Below, in pieces: positions 1 to 8,307 of a DNA stretch of 60,380 bases. A program made the translations under genes and the position numbers. The stretch is from Bacteroidota bacterium (GTDB lineage Bacteria; Bacteroidota; Bacteroidia; Chitinophagales; Chitinophagaceae): the NCBI GenBank assembly GCA_005883765.1, contig VBAQ01000154.1, positions 1 through 60,380 of the forward strand, in the 5' to 3' direction. The notes beneath the pieces were generated by a model. That model had not been told where the DNA came from. It saw only the letters and a program-made list of their open reading frames with translations, and did not search any database. The stretch's first letter is position 1, and each line of letters opens with the position of its first letter.

Positions 1-624
1 TATTAGTTGCGTAAAGTATTCCGGATTCTTAAAGGATGACTGGCGTTTGCTGAGTAAGCTCTTGCCCCTGTCAGACAAGTGTTTCATTCGTGTTGATTCT
101 GCCGAGGGATTGACTTTTGCATTCTTAGTCGCCGATCCTTTTTTTGCATCATCTCCCGTTAACATAACGATCTCATTATTCCAGGCGAGAACAGTATGTC
201 TATCAACTATCAATTTGCCATTGGGAGTTTTGATCGGTTGTTTGCCGGGAAATATTTTTCTCACCATTGTTGTGATCATAGCTGTGTCTCTGGGAATCGC
301 ATAAAACACGGGATCCAGCTTTTCATTATTCTTGTCCTGTGGTATTTCTAAAAAAAATCCCTGGCTCAGATCAAGACCGGTGCTGCCTGGATTGTCAAGG
401 AACCCTTTTCCCGTTTCAGGAAAGTCCTTCATTATATCAGTAAAGACTTTATATTTTCTTAGCTCATCCCATTTCATTTTTTGTCGTAGACTACCAGAAT
501 TTATTTTAATGACCATTTTCGCATCTCCCGGTAAGTAGTTTAAAACTGCATTCGTTTGTGACAAAATGTGCAGCGTCCCAAAACTGGTAAGAAGCAGGAT
601 GATAATTGGTTTAATGGCTTTCAT
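1..624 (-). CDS. Secreted protein of unknown function, 3' end outside window
   Basis: Reading leftward from an ATG at 624, an uninterrupted frame of 208 codons runs to the window edge, so the C-terminus is missing. The N-terminus has a Lys, then a hydrophobic stretch (residues 4-20) ending near LHILSQ, which looks like a signal peptide. The mature part begins NAVLNYLPGDAKMVIKI and has a lysine-rich tail near the edge. The opening, about levels that can be 'stored as numbers' in a mature exported chain, resembles Bacteroidota DUF4836-type proteins, but this is only an impression. Opposite-strand frames here are short and have no coding character. It is divergent from glpD, with about 200 bases between. 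Confidence 0.6.
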   Translation of the reverse strand, partial: MKAIKPIIILLLTSFGTLHILSQTNAVLNYLPGDAKMVIKINSGSLRQKMKWDELRKYKVFTDIMKDFPETGKGFLDNPGSTGLDLSQGFFLEIPQDKNNEKLDPVFYAIPRDTAMITTMVRKIFPGKQPIKTPNGKLIVDRHTVLAWNNEIVMLTGDDAKKGSATKNAKVNPSAESTRMKHLSDRGKSLLSKRQSSFKNPEYFTQLI

Positions 625-659
625 TTTTTTGGTTTGAAATTTACTAATGTCAATTCAGG

Positions 660-690
660 TTTGCAAACAGGATTTGCGAATATAACTATG
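660..690 (+). promoter_or_regulatory. Candidate Bacteroidota-type promoter for glpD
   Basis: TTTG at 660-663 is followed after exactly 19 bases by TAACTATG at 683-690. This fits the Bacteroidota sigma-ABfr consensus TTTG-N19-TAnnTTTG with one mismatch in the -7 box. It would give a 5' UTR of about 130 bases before glpD. Only the sequence match supports it. Confidence 0.4.
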
Positions 691-829
691 TTTCACTCTT
701 TTTAAAAGTGATCGCAACTTTTCATCCAGTCATTTTGTTTCAAAAGATCGAACAAAAAAATTCCCTTTTCTCTGATTGTCCTTATGAAAAATAAATTCAT
801 GATATTGCCTTATCTTCCTCCTAACATCA

Positions 830-2419
830 ATGCCTTTGAAGCGAGCCGAAATGATAGAACGATTACGAGCAGTGCGCGAATGGGATATTTGCATTATTGG
901 CGGCGGCGCAACAGGCTTGGGAATCGCAGTGGATGCGGCTTCAAGAGGGTTAAAAACTTTGTTGGTCGAAAAATTTGATTTTGCAAAAGGCACCTCGTCG
1001 CGCAGTACCAAGCTAGTGCATGGCGGTGTTCGTTATTTGCAGCAGGGCAATATCAAATTGGTGATGGAGGCCTTAAGAGAAAGAGGGATTTTATTAAAGA
1101 ACGCACCTCATCTTGTGAAAAACCAGGCGTTCATTGTGCCAAATTATAAATGGTGGGAAGGTCCCTACTATGGAATCGGCCTCAAGGTGTATGATTGGAT
1201 GGCAGGTAGTCTTGGCTTTGGCCCTTCAGAATTCTTATCAAAAGAACAAACACTCGCACTGGCACCAACCCTGGATCCTGAAGGTCTGCGGGGTGGTGTT
1301 TTATATCACGACGGCCAGTTCGATGATGCCAGGCTAGCAATTCACTTAGCCATGAGTGCTGCTGACCATGGAGCAACTGTTATCAACTACATGAACGTGG
1401 AGGGACTGCTAAAAGCAAATGGCAAAATTTATGGTGTCATTGCAAAAGAAATGCTGGATGATGCTTCGATAGACCGTGCATCGTATGAAATAAAGGCAAA
1501 GGCTGTCATCAATGCGACTGGCGTGTTCACTGATTCCATTTTAAAAATGGACGATGCTAAGGCAGAGAGCCTGGTTACAATGAGCCAGGGAATACATATT
1601 GTTCTTGACAGGGAATTTCTTCCTTCGGATACTGCAATCCTGATCCCGAGAACCAATGATAAGCGAGTGCTATTTGCTGTGCCCTGGCATAATAAAATAA
1701 TTGTGGGCACAACCGATACTCCCGTTGACCACGCATCAGCAGAACCAATACCGTTGAAAGAAGAGATAGAATTTATTCTTCATCATATTCAAAAATACCT
1801 TGCCAAGGATCCCGGCCGTTCTGACATAAGAAGTGTTTTTGCTGGCTTGAGGCCCTTAGTGAGAGGCCAGTCTAAATCCACAGCTGCGCTATCAAGGGAC
1901 CATCACATTACAATATCCGGTTCGGAGCTAATCACGATCACCGGTGGCAAATGGACAACCTATCGTAAAATGGCTGAGGACGTGTTGGAAATCGCCATAC
2001 ACAAAATAGGCTTTGAAGACATAGACTCGTTGGCTACAGGCTCTAAAACAAAAGATCTGCCCATTCATGGCTACAAGGAAGCAACGGATTTTAATTCACC
2101 TCTCTATTATTATGGAGCAGATGAGCAGGGAATTCAGACCATCATCAACGATGATAAAACGTTAGGAGAAAAAATTCATCCCTCGCTTCCTTTTCTTAAA
2201 GCAGAGATCATCTGGGGGGTCAGAAACGAAATGTGCATGAGGGTCGAGGATTTTTTGTCGAGAAGGACGAGGGCGTTACTGTTAGATGCCCAAGCTGCCA
2301 TCGAATCGGCACCCATGGTTGCAGAAATTATGGTGAGAGAAATGCAAAAGGATGAAAACTGGATGCAAAACCAAATTGCTTCTTTCAGATCAGTGGCAAG
2401 AAACTATTTACCCAATTAG
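830..2419 (+). CDS. glpD: Aerobic glycerol-3-phosphate dehydrogenase (FAD)
   Basis: FAD-dependent oxidation of sn-glycerol 3-phosphate to dihydroxyacetone phosphate, passing electrons to the quinone pool at the inner membrane. At 529 residues it has the family's usual length. The dinucleotide-binding motif IIGGGATGLG lies at residues 21-30, followed by DAASRGLKTLLVEK and KGTSSRSTKLVHGGVRYL, the typical GlpD FAD contacts. ITGGKWTTYRKMAEDVL in the C-terminal half is also a family signature. The ATG at 830 gives the MxxKRxEMIxRL opening common in Bacteroidota homologues; ATG 851 is an alternative. It is followed by an aquaglyceroporin gene, so the pair takes up and oxidises glycerol or glycerol phosphate. 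No glycerol kinase is present in the window. Confidence 0.95.
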   Translation: MPLKRAEMIERLRAVREWDICIIGGGATGLGIAVDAASRGLKTLLVEKFDFAKGTSSRSTKLVHGGVRYLQQGNIKLVMEALRERGILLKNAPHLVKNQAFIVPNYKWWEGPYYGIGLKVYDWMAGSLGFGPSEFLSKEQTLALAPTLDPEGLRGGVLYHDGQFDDARLAIHLAMSAADHGATVINYMNVEGLLKANGKIYGVIAKEMLDDASIDRASYEIKAKAVINATGVFTDSILKMDDAKAESLVTMSQGIHIVLDREFLPSDTAILIPRTNDKRVLFAVPWHNKIIVGTTDTPVDHASAEPIPLKEEIEFILHHIQKYLAKDPGRSDIRSVFAGLRPLVRGQSKSTAALSRDHHITISGSELITITGGKWTTYRKMAEDVLEIAIHKIGFEDIDSLATGSKTKDLPIHGYKEATDFNSPLYYYGADEQGIQTIINDDKTLGEKIHPSLPFLKAEIIWGVRNEMCMRVEDFLSRRTRALLLDAQAAIESAPMVAEIMVREMQKDENWMQNQIASFRSVARNYLPN

Positions 2420-2473
2420 TTCTTACTTTTTAATTTTTATTTTTTAATTTTTACGTTTTAATTGTCACTCCTT

Positions 2474-3181
2474 ATGTCTCCATTCCTCGGCGAATTTGTT
2501 GGAACTGCCTTGCTCCTTATTCTTGGCGATGGCGTAGTTGCGAATGTTGTACTCGACAAGACAAAAGGAAATAACAGCGGCTGGATCGTTATTACATTTG
2601 GCTGGGCCATGGCAGTATTTGTAGGAGTATATGCATCCACGCACCTCGGTGGGAGTGGACATTTGAATCCGGCTGTAACGTTAGCCGTGGCCTGGTTTGC
2701 GGATTTTGATTGGAATAATGTTATTCCATATATCGCCGCGCAATTTGCCGGCGCCTTTACCGGTGCTGTAATTGTCTGGGTTGCCTATAAAAAACATTTT
2801 GATGAAACGGTCGATGGCAATTCCAAGCTGGCCGTATTTTGCACTGCGCCGGCCATTCGGAACGTTGGCTATAACCTTATCACCGAAATCATCGGCACAT
2901 TTATTTTAGTAATGGGTGCATCACTCATGTCAAAACCCGAAATAAAGATCGGTACGCTGGAGGCACTGCCTGTCGGCCTTTTGGTTTTGGCAATTGGCTT
3001 ATCTCTTGGTGGACCTACTGGCTACGCAATTAATCCTGCAAGAGACCTTGGGCCACGCGTCGCTCATTTTCTTTTACCAATACCCAACAAACGAAACAGC
3101 GATTGGAGTTATTCATGGATCCCGGTGGCAGGGCCGGTAATCGGCGGCCTGCTGGCGGCGTGGATCATCACTTTATTTTAA
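2474..3181 (+). CDS. glpF: MIP-family aquaglyceroporin (glycerol facilitator)
   Basis: Channel of the major intrinsic protein family, about 235 residues with six hydrophobic segments. The two pore loops are visible: GHLNPAVTLAVAW in the first half and AINPARDLGPR in the second. The Asp after the second NPAR is typical of glycerol-permeable GlpF rather than water-only AqpZ channels. The chosen ATG at 2474 gives MSPFLGEFVGTALLLILG, the usual start of the family; a TTG at 2462 would add four residues. It lies 54 bases after glpD behind an A/T-rich spacer and is probably cotranscribed with it. Exact substrate is inferred. Confidence 0.9.
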   Translation: MSPFLGEFVGTALLLILGDGVVANVVLDKTKGNNSGWIVITFGWAMAVFVGVYASTHLGGSGHLNPAVTLAVAWFADFDWNNVIPYIAAQFAGAFTGAVIVWVAYKKHFDETVDGNSKLAVFCTAPAIRNVGYNLITEIIGTFILVMGASLMSKPEIKIGTLEALPVGLLVLAIGLSLGGPTGYAINPARDLGPRVAHFLLPIPNKRNSDWSYSWIPVAGPVIGGLLAAWIITLF

Positions 3182-3196
3182 CTACATATAACAGGA

Positions 3197-4441
3197 ATGT
3201 CTCGCCAGAAGGATCCAACGACTCTTATTCTGCTCCTCGCGGCTTTGCAGGTCCTTTGCTCTACCTATCTTTTATACATACCCAATTTTTACGCGATCAA
3301 TAGTTTTTTGTTTCTACTTAGTGGAATTGGCATTGCAATATGTCTTCTTCAAGTTCCGGCGATCCAGGTTCATCGAAGTGAAATAATCCGGAGCCAATTA
3401 TTTTTTAAACTTCTCATCATTGTCCTGTTGATGCCGGTAAGCTACCAGCTCGCGCGCCACATTATGGATCAAAATCCTTTACGGATTGAAAACGCTGACA
3501 TGCTCCCCATCATGAAAACCATGGGAAAAAGATTCTGGAATGGTCAATGGAAACAGGTGTACCAGCCAATTCCTGAAATCTGGAATGGAGTACAACCGAT
3601 TTATTTGCCTGCAATGTGGATGCCGTTTAGCCTGTCCCTCATTCTTCATTTTGATATTCGCTGGATAACAGTATGTGGAATCTGGCTGAGTGTGATCCTC
3701 TGTGTACTACCACCGTGGAGAAAAAGCTGGAAAAATATTCTCCTGGTTGCGGCTCTTATCACCTTACTAACCTGGCTGCATACAGATGAAGATAACAATG
3801 TGATCAGGCTTACCGAGGAAGGTGTGGTATTTTTTTATTACGCTGTCTTGACCGTCGCTATAATTTTATTCAATCCATGGCTGCTCGGAATTTCTGTAGC
3901 ATTATGTCTGCTTAGCCGGTACGCATTTGTCGGATGGATCCCGTTTGCAGTCTTGTTCCTGTTAGCAACAAGGCAGCATGTATTTTTATTGAAAACAACC
4001 GGAGCTGCACTTTTGGTGATCCTGCTTATTTTGATTTTGCCATTTGGAATTGATCCTTTGTTGTATCACTTGCATCTTCAGCAAGATTATATGTCACAGG
4101 CCGTTAGAGTCTGGCGCGAGGACCCCGAATTCTACTACCAATCGCTTGGCATGGCAAAATTTTTTGGCCCTTCTCACATTAAACTGCTTCATGGGGTGTT
4201 AACAGCCGGAACATTTCTGATCCCGATGGTATTTTTTATGTTTGTTCGAAAGAAATTTCTCTTTCGATCAAACATGCTATTGGCAGGTTTGCAACTAAGC
4301 CTTACTTTCTTTTACAATTTTTTGGATATAACGTACCTGTATCTTTTCTATACACCCGTCTTCGTTAGTCTTATCATTGCCGGCTGGTCAGTTTATGGCC
4401 GACAAATGAAGCCGTTAGCTTCTATCAATACTTCGCAATAA
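3197..4441 (+). CDS. Polytopic membrane protein, possibly GT-C/GT87-like
   Basis: 414 residues with about ten hydrophobic segments across the whole length. A first extracytoplasmic loop, about residues 90-135, contains ENADMLPIMKTMGKRFWNG and YLPAMWMPF, an arrangement seen in GT-C type glycosyltransferases such as the GT87 (DUF2029) group. I do not see a decisive catalytic motif, so the function stays open. It starts 16 bases after glpF and may share its transcript. Its last 27 bases overlap the 3' end of the aminotransferase gene on the other strand. Confidence 0.7.
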   Translation: MSRQKDPTTLILLLAALQVLCSTYLLYIPNFYAINSFLFLLSGIGIAICLLQVPAIQVHRSEIIRSQLFFKLLIIVLLMPVSYQLARHIMDQNPLRIENADMLPIMKTMGKRFWNGQWKQVYQPIPEIWNGVQPIYLPAMWMPFSLSLILHFDIRWITVCGIWLSVILCVLPPWRKSWKNILLVAALITLLTWLHTDEDNNVIRLTEEGVVFFYYAVLTVAIILFNPWLLGISVALCLLSRYAFVGWIPFAVLFLLATRQHVFLLKTTGAALLVILLILILPFGIDPLLYHLHLQQDYMSQAVRVWREDPEFYYQSLGMAKFFGPSHIKLLHGVLTAGTFLIPMVFFMFVRKKFLFRSNMLLAGLQLSLTFFYNFLDITYLYLFYTPVFVSLIIAGWSVYGRQMKPLASINTSQ

Positions 4442-5596
4442 AATTTCGCAGGCCTGTTGAATTTGTTGCTCTGAAATAATTAGCGGCGGCGAAATGCGAA
4501 GGCAATTCGGTGCGAATAAAAACCAATCCGTCAAAACTCCGCTAGCAAGGCAGCTGTCAATTATTTTTCTATTCGTTTCAACGGAGTCAAACTCTACAGC
4601 CAACCACAGTCCGAAAGCCCGGGTGGTCCTTATTTTTTTATGGCTGAGTAACAATCCGAATAATTCTCCTCTCTTTTTCACGCTATCTATGATTCCTTCT
4701 GCAAGCAACGCATTCATCGCGGCCATGCCAGCGGCGCAACAAACAGGATGACCGCCAAATGTGGTGATATGACCCAGGGCTGGGTTATCAGTAAGCGCCG
4801 CCATCATTTTCTGATCAGCAATAAAAGCACCCAAAGGCATTCCACCTCCTAAGGCTTTTCCCAACAATAAAATATCGGGCACGACATGAAAATGTTCAAA
4901 GGCCCAAAGCTTTCCAGTTCTTCCAAAAGCGGTTTGTATCTCATCAAGTATGAGCAGTGCTCCCGTTTCACTGCATTTATTTCGAAGCGCCAGCATCCAT
5001 TCCTTTGTTGGGGTAATAATTCCCGCTTCACCCTGCACGGTTTCGACAATGACACAAGCAGTTTCCCCAGAGACCGCGCCTGCAGCTTCGAAAGAATTAT
5101 AATCGCAATGAAAAACTCCCGGTAAGAGGGGACGAAACGCATTTCTCCAATACTCACTCCCAATGGCACTCAATGCACCCTGCGTAGAGCCATGGTACGA
5201 GTTGTTAAAGGCGATGATCTGTGACCTGCCGGTAAAGCGTTTTGCAAGTTTCATGGCCCCTTCTGTTGCCTCAGCACCCGAGTTGGTGAAATAAACACAG
5301 TTAAGGGAACGGGGCAAATGTTCGGTAAGCATCTTGGCGTATTGCACTTGCGGGCTTTGAATAAATTCTCCGTACACCATCACGTGCAAATAGGCATCGA
5401 GTTGCTTTCTTATGGCGTCAATTACTTTTGGGTGACGGTGTCCGATATTAGCTACACTAATACCGCCGATGAGATCAATATATTCTTTGCCATTAACATC
5501 GCATAGGATAGCCCCCTCAGCCTTCGCAATTTCCAAGGCCAATGGCGCCGCGGAAGTTTGAGCGACATGCCTTAAGAAAATTTCCCTTTGATTCAT
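4415..5596 (-). CDS. Class III PLP aminotransferase, acetylornithine/ornithine type
   Basis: Fold-type I, class III aminotransferase of 393 residues, the usual size. Visible signatures are FTNSGAEATEGAMKLAKRFTGR (phosphate-binding region, near residue 105), AFNNSYHGSTQGALSAIG, LILDEIQTAFGRTG (PLP-ring Asp) and the Schiff-base lysine in LLLGKALGGGMPLGAF, followed by TTFGGHPVCCAAG. This matches ArgD, ornithine and related 4-aminobutyrate transaminases; no neighbours of arginine synthesis are present, so the true substrate cannot be fixed. It is convergent with, and overlaps by 27 bases, the membrane protein to its left. Confidence 0.88.
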   Translation of the reverse strand: MNQREIFLRHVAQTSAAPLALEIAKAEGAILCDVNGKEYIDLIGGISVANIGHRHPKVIDAIRKQLDAYLHVMVYGEFIQSPQVQYAKMLTEHLPRSLNCVYFTNSGAEATEGAMKLAKRFTGRSQIIAFNNSYHGSTQGALSAIGSEYWRNAFRPLLPGVFHCDYNSFEAAGAVSGETACVIVETVQGEAGIITPTKEWMLALRNKCSETGALLILDEIQTAFGRTGKLWAFEHFHVVPDILLLGKALGGGMPLGAFIADQKMMAALTDNPALGHITTFGGHPVCCAAGMAAMNALLAEGIIDSVKKRGELFGLLLSHKKIRTTRAFGLWLAVEFDSVETNRKIIDSCLASGVLTDWFLFAPNCLRISPPLIISEQQIQQACEILLRSIDRS

Positions 5597-5732
5597 TGTT
5601 CAAATATCGCCTTTAAAGGCAAACCTGTCCCGCCCTGAGGCAGAGAACGCAAAGGCATTGCAAAAGAGCAAAGAATTTCTTACATGGATATTAAAATAGA
5701 AAGCACGTCAAAAAAGCTAAATTAGCTCACCT

Positions 5733-5764
5733 GTTACCCGCATGCCCGAGACTATCGGGGTAAC
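5733..5764. repeat. Intergenic palindrome with nested hairpin
   Basis: GTTACCC (5733-5739) pairs with GGGTAAC (5758-5764), and inside it CCCGA (5745-5749) pairs with TCGGG (5755-5759) around the loop GACTA. The two stems share bases, so they are alternatives. It lies in the 216-base gap between the divergent aminotransferase and carbonic-anhydrase-like genes. No U-tract follows on either strand, so a simple terminator is unlikely. Confidence 0.45.
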
Positions 5765-5812
5765 AAAATCCAATCGTGATTATTCATTATTAATTATTAA
5801 TTCTTATTATCC

Positions 5813-6343
5813 ATGCCTGTAATACTTCCAGTTGAGGGTGCCCATCCACAGTTTGGGAAAAATTGTTTCATTGCTCCTAACGCAACCATTGTTGGGGACG
5901 TCATCATGGGTGACGATTGCAGTATTTGGTTTAATGCAGTAGTGCGGGGCGATGTAAATTTTATCCGAATTGGCAATAAAGTAAATGTACAGGATGGTGC
6001 CTGCATTCATTGCACATTTAAGCGGTCCGGCGCAACCATTGGTAATAACGTTTCGATTGGACACAATGCAATAGTACACGGATGTGTATTGCACGATAAC
6101 GTATTGGTCGGGATGGGAGCGATTGTAATGGACGAATCCGTAGTTCACAGCAATACGATCATTGCAGCGGGGGCCATCGTGCTGGAAGGCACTGTTTGTG
6201 AAGCAAAGGGCATTTATGCCGGCGTGCCGGCAAGAAAGATCAAGGATATTTCGCAGGAAATGATCAGCGGAGAAATAGAACGCATTGCTAATAACTATGT
6301 GCGATATGCCGATTGGTTCAGGGAAAAGAGGTCGGAAGTTTGA
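5813..6343 (+). CDS. Gamma-carbonic-anhydrase-family hexapeptide protein
   Basis: 176 residues of left-handed beta-helix type, with [IV]G-rich hexapeptide repeats from about residue 18 to 135 (for example ATIVGDVIMGDD, VSIGHNAIVHGC). The three metal-ligand histidines expected for gamma-carbonic anhydrases are present: H66 (ACIHCTF), H84 and H89 (GHNAIVHG). VVRGDVNFIRIGNKVNVQDG is the standard family signature, shared with YrdA/PaaY/CaiE. Such proteins are cytosolic trimers; whether this one hydrates CO2 cannot be told, because many relatives are inactive or have other roles. No operon partner is evident. Confidence 0.88.
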   Translation: MPVILPVEGAHPQFGKNCFIAPNATIVGDVIMGDDCSIWFNAVVRGDVNFIRIGNKVNVQDGACIHCTFKRSGATIGNNVSIGHNAIVHGCVLHDNVLVGMGAIVMDESVVHSNTIIAAGAIVLEGTVCEAKGIYAGVPARKIKDISQEMISGEIERIANNYVRYADWFREKRSEV

Positions 6344-6475
6344 GCTCTGAAGTCGGAGGTAGGAAGTCAGAGGTATGATGTATGATGGCGGCTCCCTATG
6401 TTCTAAATCAGACTTCTTACCTCCTACTTCCTACTTCTTTCCTCCTACTTCCTACCTGGTATTTTTCCTATGTCC
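6344..6475. repeat. Degenerate purine/pyrimidine-rich inverted repeat
   Basis: Just after the preceding stop codon the strand carries repeats of GGAAGT/GGAGGTA, and about 50 bases later the complementary ACTTCCTACCTCC-type repeats (roughly 6350-6375 against 6405-6460). The arms are imperfect and made of short AGGAAGT-like units, so they could fold in several registers. This looks like expanded low-complexity sequence and has no coding frame. It may end transcription of the upstream gene, but no clean U-tract follows. Confidence 0.5.
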
Positions 6476-6523
6476 GGTGCAATTTATTATGAGTAGTTTC
6501 GTTAATATTTAGAGGTGAATGTC

Positions 6524-6721
6524 ATGAAAAACTTTCGCTCCATACTGCTGTTAGTTTCGGTGTGTTTTATTTTATCATCGTGCAGTTTGTGGAACAAAGT
6601 CTTCGGACCTAAATATGGATGTCCAAGTAACGGGAGAAATGTGGGTGCCGAAAAGTTGCTGTCGGGCGACATGAGCAAAAAGGAGATGAGACAAGCAAGA
6701 AAGGCAAAATTCAAAGGATAA
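6524..6721 (+). CDS. Small lipoprotein of unknown function
   Basis: 65 residues from the ATG at 6524 (a GTG at 6515 would add three). A hydrophobic signal ends in the lipobox FILSSC with Cys20, so the product should be a lipid-anchored envelope protein. The mature part contains WNKVFGPKYGCPSNGRNVG and ends in a basic, Lys/Arg-rich tail (MRQARKAKFKG). Short proteins of this Cys-Pro-Ser-Asn-Gly type occur in Bacteroidota without assigned function. It stands between the inverted-repeat region and a small hypothetical gene. Confidence 0.75.
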   Translation: MKNFRSILLLVSVCFILSSCSLWNKVFGPKYGCPSNGRNVGAEKLLSGDMSKKEMRQARKAKFKG

Positions 6722-6786
6722 TAAATCTTTGATGCAGCTTTTTATCGTATATCCAAGTCCTATAAATAAATCAAAAACCGTTTACC

Positions 6787-7119
6787 ATGAGCCTCACCCT
6801 ACGAACCACCTTAGGCTGTACCGAAGCCGTCATTGACGATGACGGTGGATTGAAGTGTTTCTACCAGGTGGCTGATATATTAAGTGGCGATCTCCGTATC
6901 AAATTCACTAACAAAGAAGATGATTTTGATGCTATTGACTGGGAATTCAGTTTTCACGGTCACATGCTCACTTTGCATTACAGCATTTACACCGGTGTTT
7001 CTATTTTTCCTTCACGCACACGCGATGCTATGAAAAAAGACAACCGTGCCGTTGTCGAACTGGCTAGTGTGCTTGAAAAAAAATTGATAGATTTCAACCT
7101 GAACAGAAATATTGCCTAG
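6787..7119 (+). CDS. Conserved-looking hypothetical protein, 110 aa
   Basis: A soluble-looking protein of 110 residues with no signal peptide or membrane segment. It starts MSLTLRTTLGCTEAVIDDDGG and has a mixed alpha/beta composition, ending with a helix (AVVELASVLEKKLIDFN). I do not recognise the family. Coding is supported by a full-length frame, a good amino acid composition and a position between two other genes; it converges with rsgA. The 94 bases between the two stops contain a loose inverted repeat of TTTAATGGCTAAATTG-like units. Confidence 0.7.
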   Translation: MSLTLRTTLGCTEAVIDDDGGLKCFYQVADILSGDLRIKFTNKEDDFDAIDWEFSFHGHMLTLHYSIYTGVSIFPSRTRDAMKKDNRAVVELASVLEKKLIDFNLNRNIA

Positions 7120-7213
7120 GTGAGTTCAAATGTTTAATGGCTAAATTGTTTAATGTCTGCGTATCAGCGTTCTGAACAGCCCGAACAATGAAGCCATCAA
7201 ACAATAAAGCAAT

Positions 7214-8140
7214 TTAATAGTTCCTCTCTTCGAGCGAATCGAGAATATTGACATAACTCACATACCTGTCCCCATCAATTTCTCCGCCGATGACCGCTTC
7301 TTTTACAGCACAGCCTGGTTCATTCATATGCATGCAATTATTAAACTGGCAATTGACCAGTCTTTTTCTCATCTCCGGAAAATAGTGCGATAGTTCCTGT
7401 CTTGAAACGTCCACCAACCCGAATTCCCTCATTCCTGGAGTGTCAATGATCTTGCCGCCAAAAGGAAGATCGAACATCTCCGCAAAAGTTGTTGTATGGA
7501 GTCCCTTTCCGCTCCACCCACTGACTTCCTGGATCTTTAAATGCAACTGCGGCAGAATCACATTCAATAAAGAAGATTTTCCAACACCGCTGTGTCCACT
7601 TATCAGGGTGATCTTGTCCTTCAATAATTTCTTGACCTCATCAATTCCTATGTTTTCTTTTGCACTTATACTTTTCACCACATACCCGATACTTTCATAC
7701 ATCTGTTTCCATTTTGCAAATTGCCGCTCTTCTTTGTCCCTGAACAGGTCGATCTTGTTAAACACTATCAGCGATGGCACATGATACATTTCTGAAGCTA
7801 CCAGGAACCGGTCAATAAACCCTTGCGATGTTTTCGGCTCTTTCAGAGTAGCCAAAAGCAGTGATTGATCGACATTGGCGGCTATGATATGATGTTGGTG
7901 CCTGGTCTTTGGCGATTGCCGGTTAATGTAATTTTTGCGATCATGAATTTTAGTTACCGTAGCCGAATTCTCAACGTCATCCTCAACTTCCATCTCAACC
8001 TTATCACCAACAGAAACTGGATTCGTAGAAGTGATCTCGTCAATTTTAAAAATGCCTTTGATTCGGGCGTTCCAAAACCTGCCCGCCTCATCTTTTATCG
8101 TATACCAACTGCCCGTTGATTTGTAAACAAGTCCTTTCAT
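7214..8140 (-). CDS. rsgA: Ribosome small-subunit-dependent GTPase RsgA (YjeQ)
   Basis: Late 30S ribosome-assembly GTPase, 308 residues, cytosolic. The circularly permuted G-motif order that marks this family is present: NKIDL (128-132) comes before the P-loop GHSGVGKSSL (182-191), which is followed by DTPGMREFGL near 230. An OB-fold region precedes the GTPase core, and a zinc-binding cluster with the pattern C-x5-C-x-H-x5-C (CQFNNCMHMNEPGC) closes it. All expected motifs are intact. It is monocistronic as far as can be seen. Confidence 0.96.
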   Translation of the reverse strand: MKGLVYKSTGSWYTIKDEAGRFWNARIKGIFKIDEITSTNPVSVGDKVEMEVEDDVENSATVTKIHDRKNYINRQSPKTRHQHHIIAANVDQSLLLATLKEPKTSQGFIDRFLVASEMYHVPSLIVFNKIDLFRDKEERQFAKWKQMYESIGYVVKSISAKENIGIDEVKKLLKDKITLISGHSGVGKSSLLNVILPQLHLKIQEVSGWSGKGLHTTTFAEMFDLPFGGKIIDTPGMREFGLVDVSRQELSHYFPEMRKRLVNCQFNNCMHMNEPGCAVKEAVIGGEIDGDRYVSYVNILDSLEERNY

Positions 8141-8307
8141 GCCGATTTAGTTGCGCCATAGATTAAACAAATGGCAGAATATTTATAAGGACCGGGTATT
8201 TGCCTAATCTCTGTCATTTCATCTTTTCAAAATAAAGATTCTCCAATCCATTTTTTACAAAATAACTAAACCAATTTGTGACTATCCTTGAAATCTGCGG
8301 CAGATGA

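Noticed and set aside
47-538. Two plus-strand frames at the left edge
   Set aside because: They lie opposite a continuous minus-strand frame with a signal peptide that runs from 624 to the window edge; their sequences are low in coding character.
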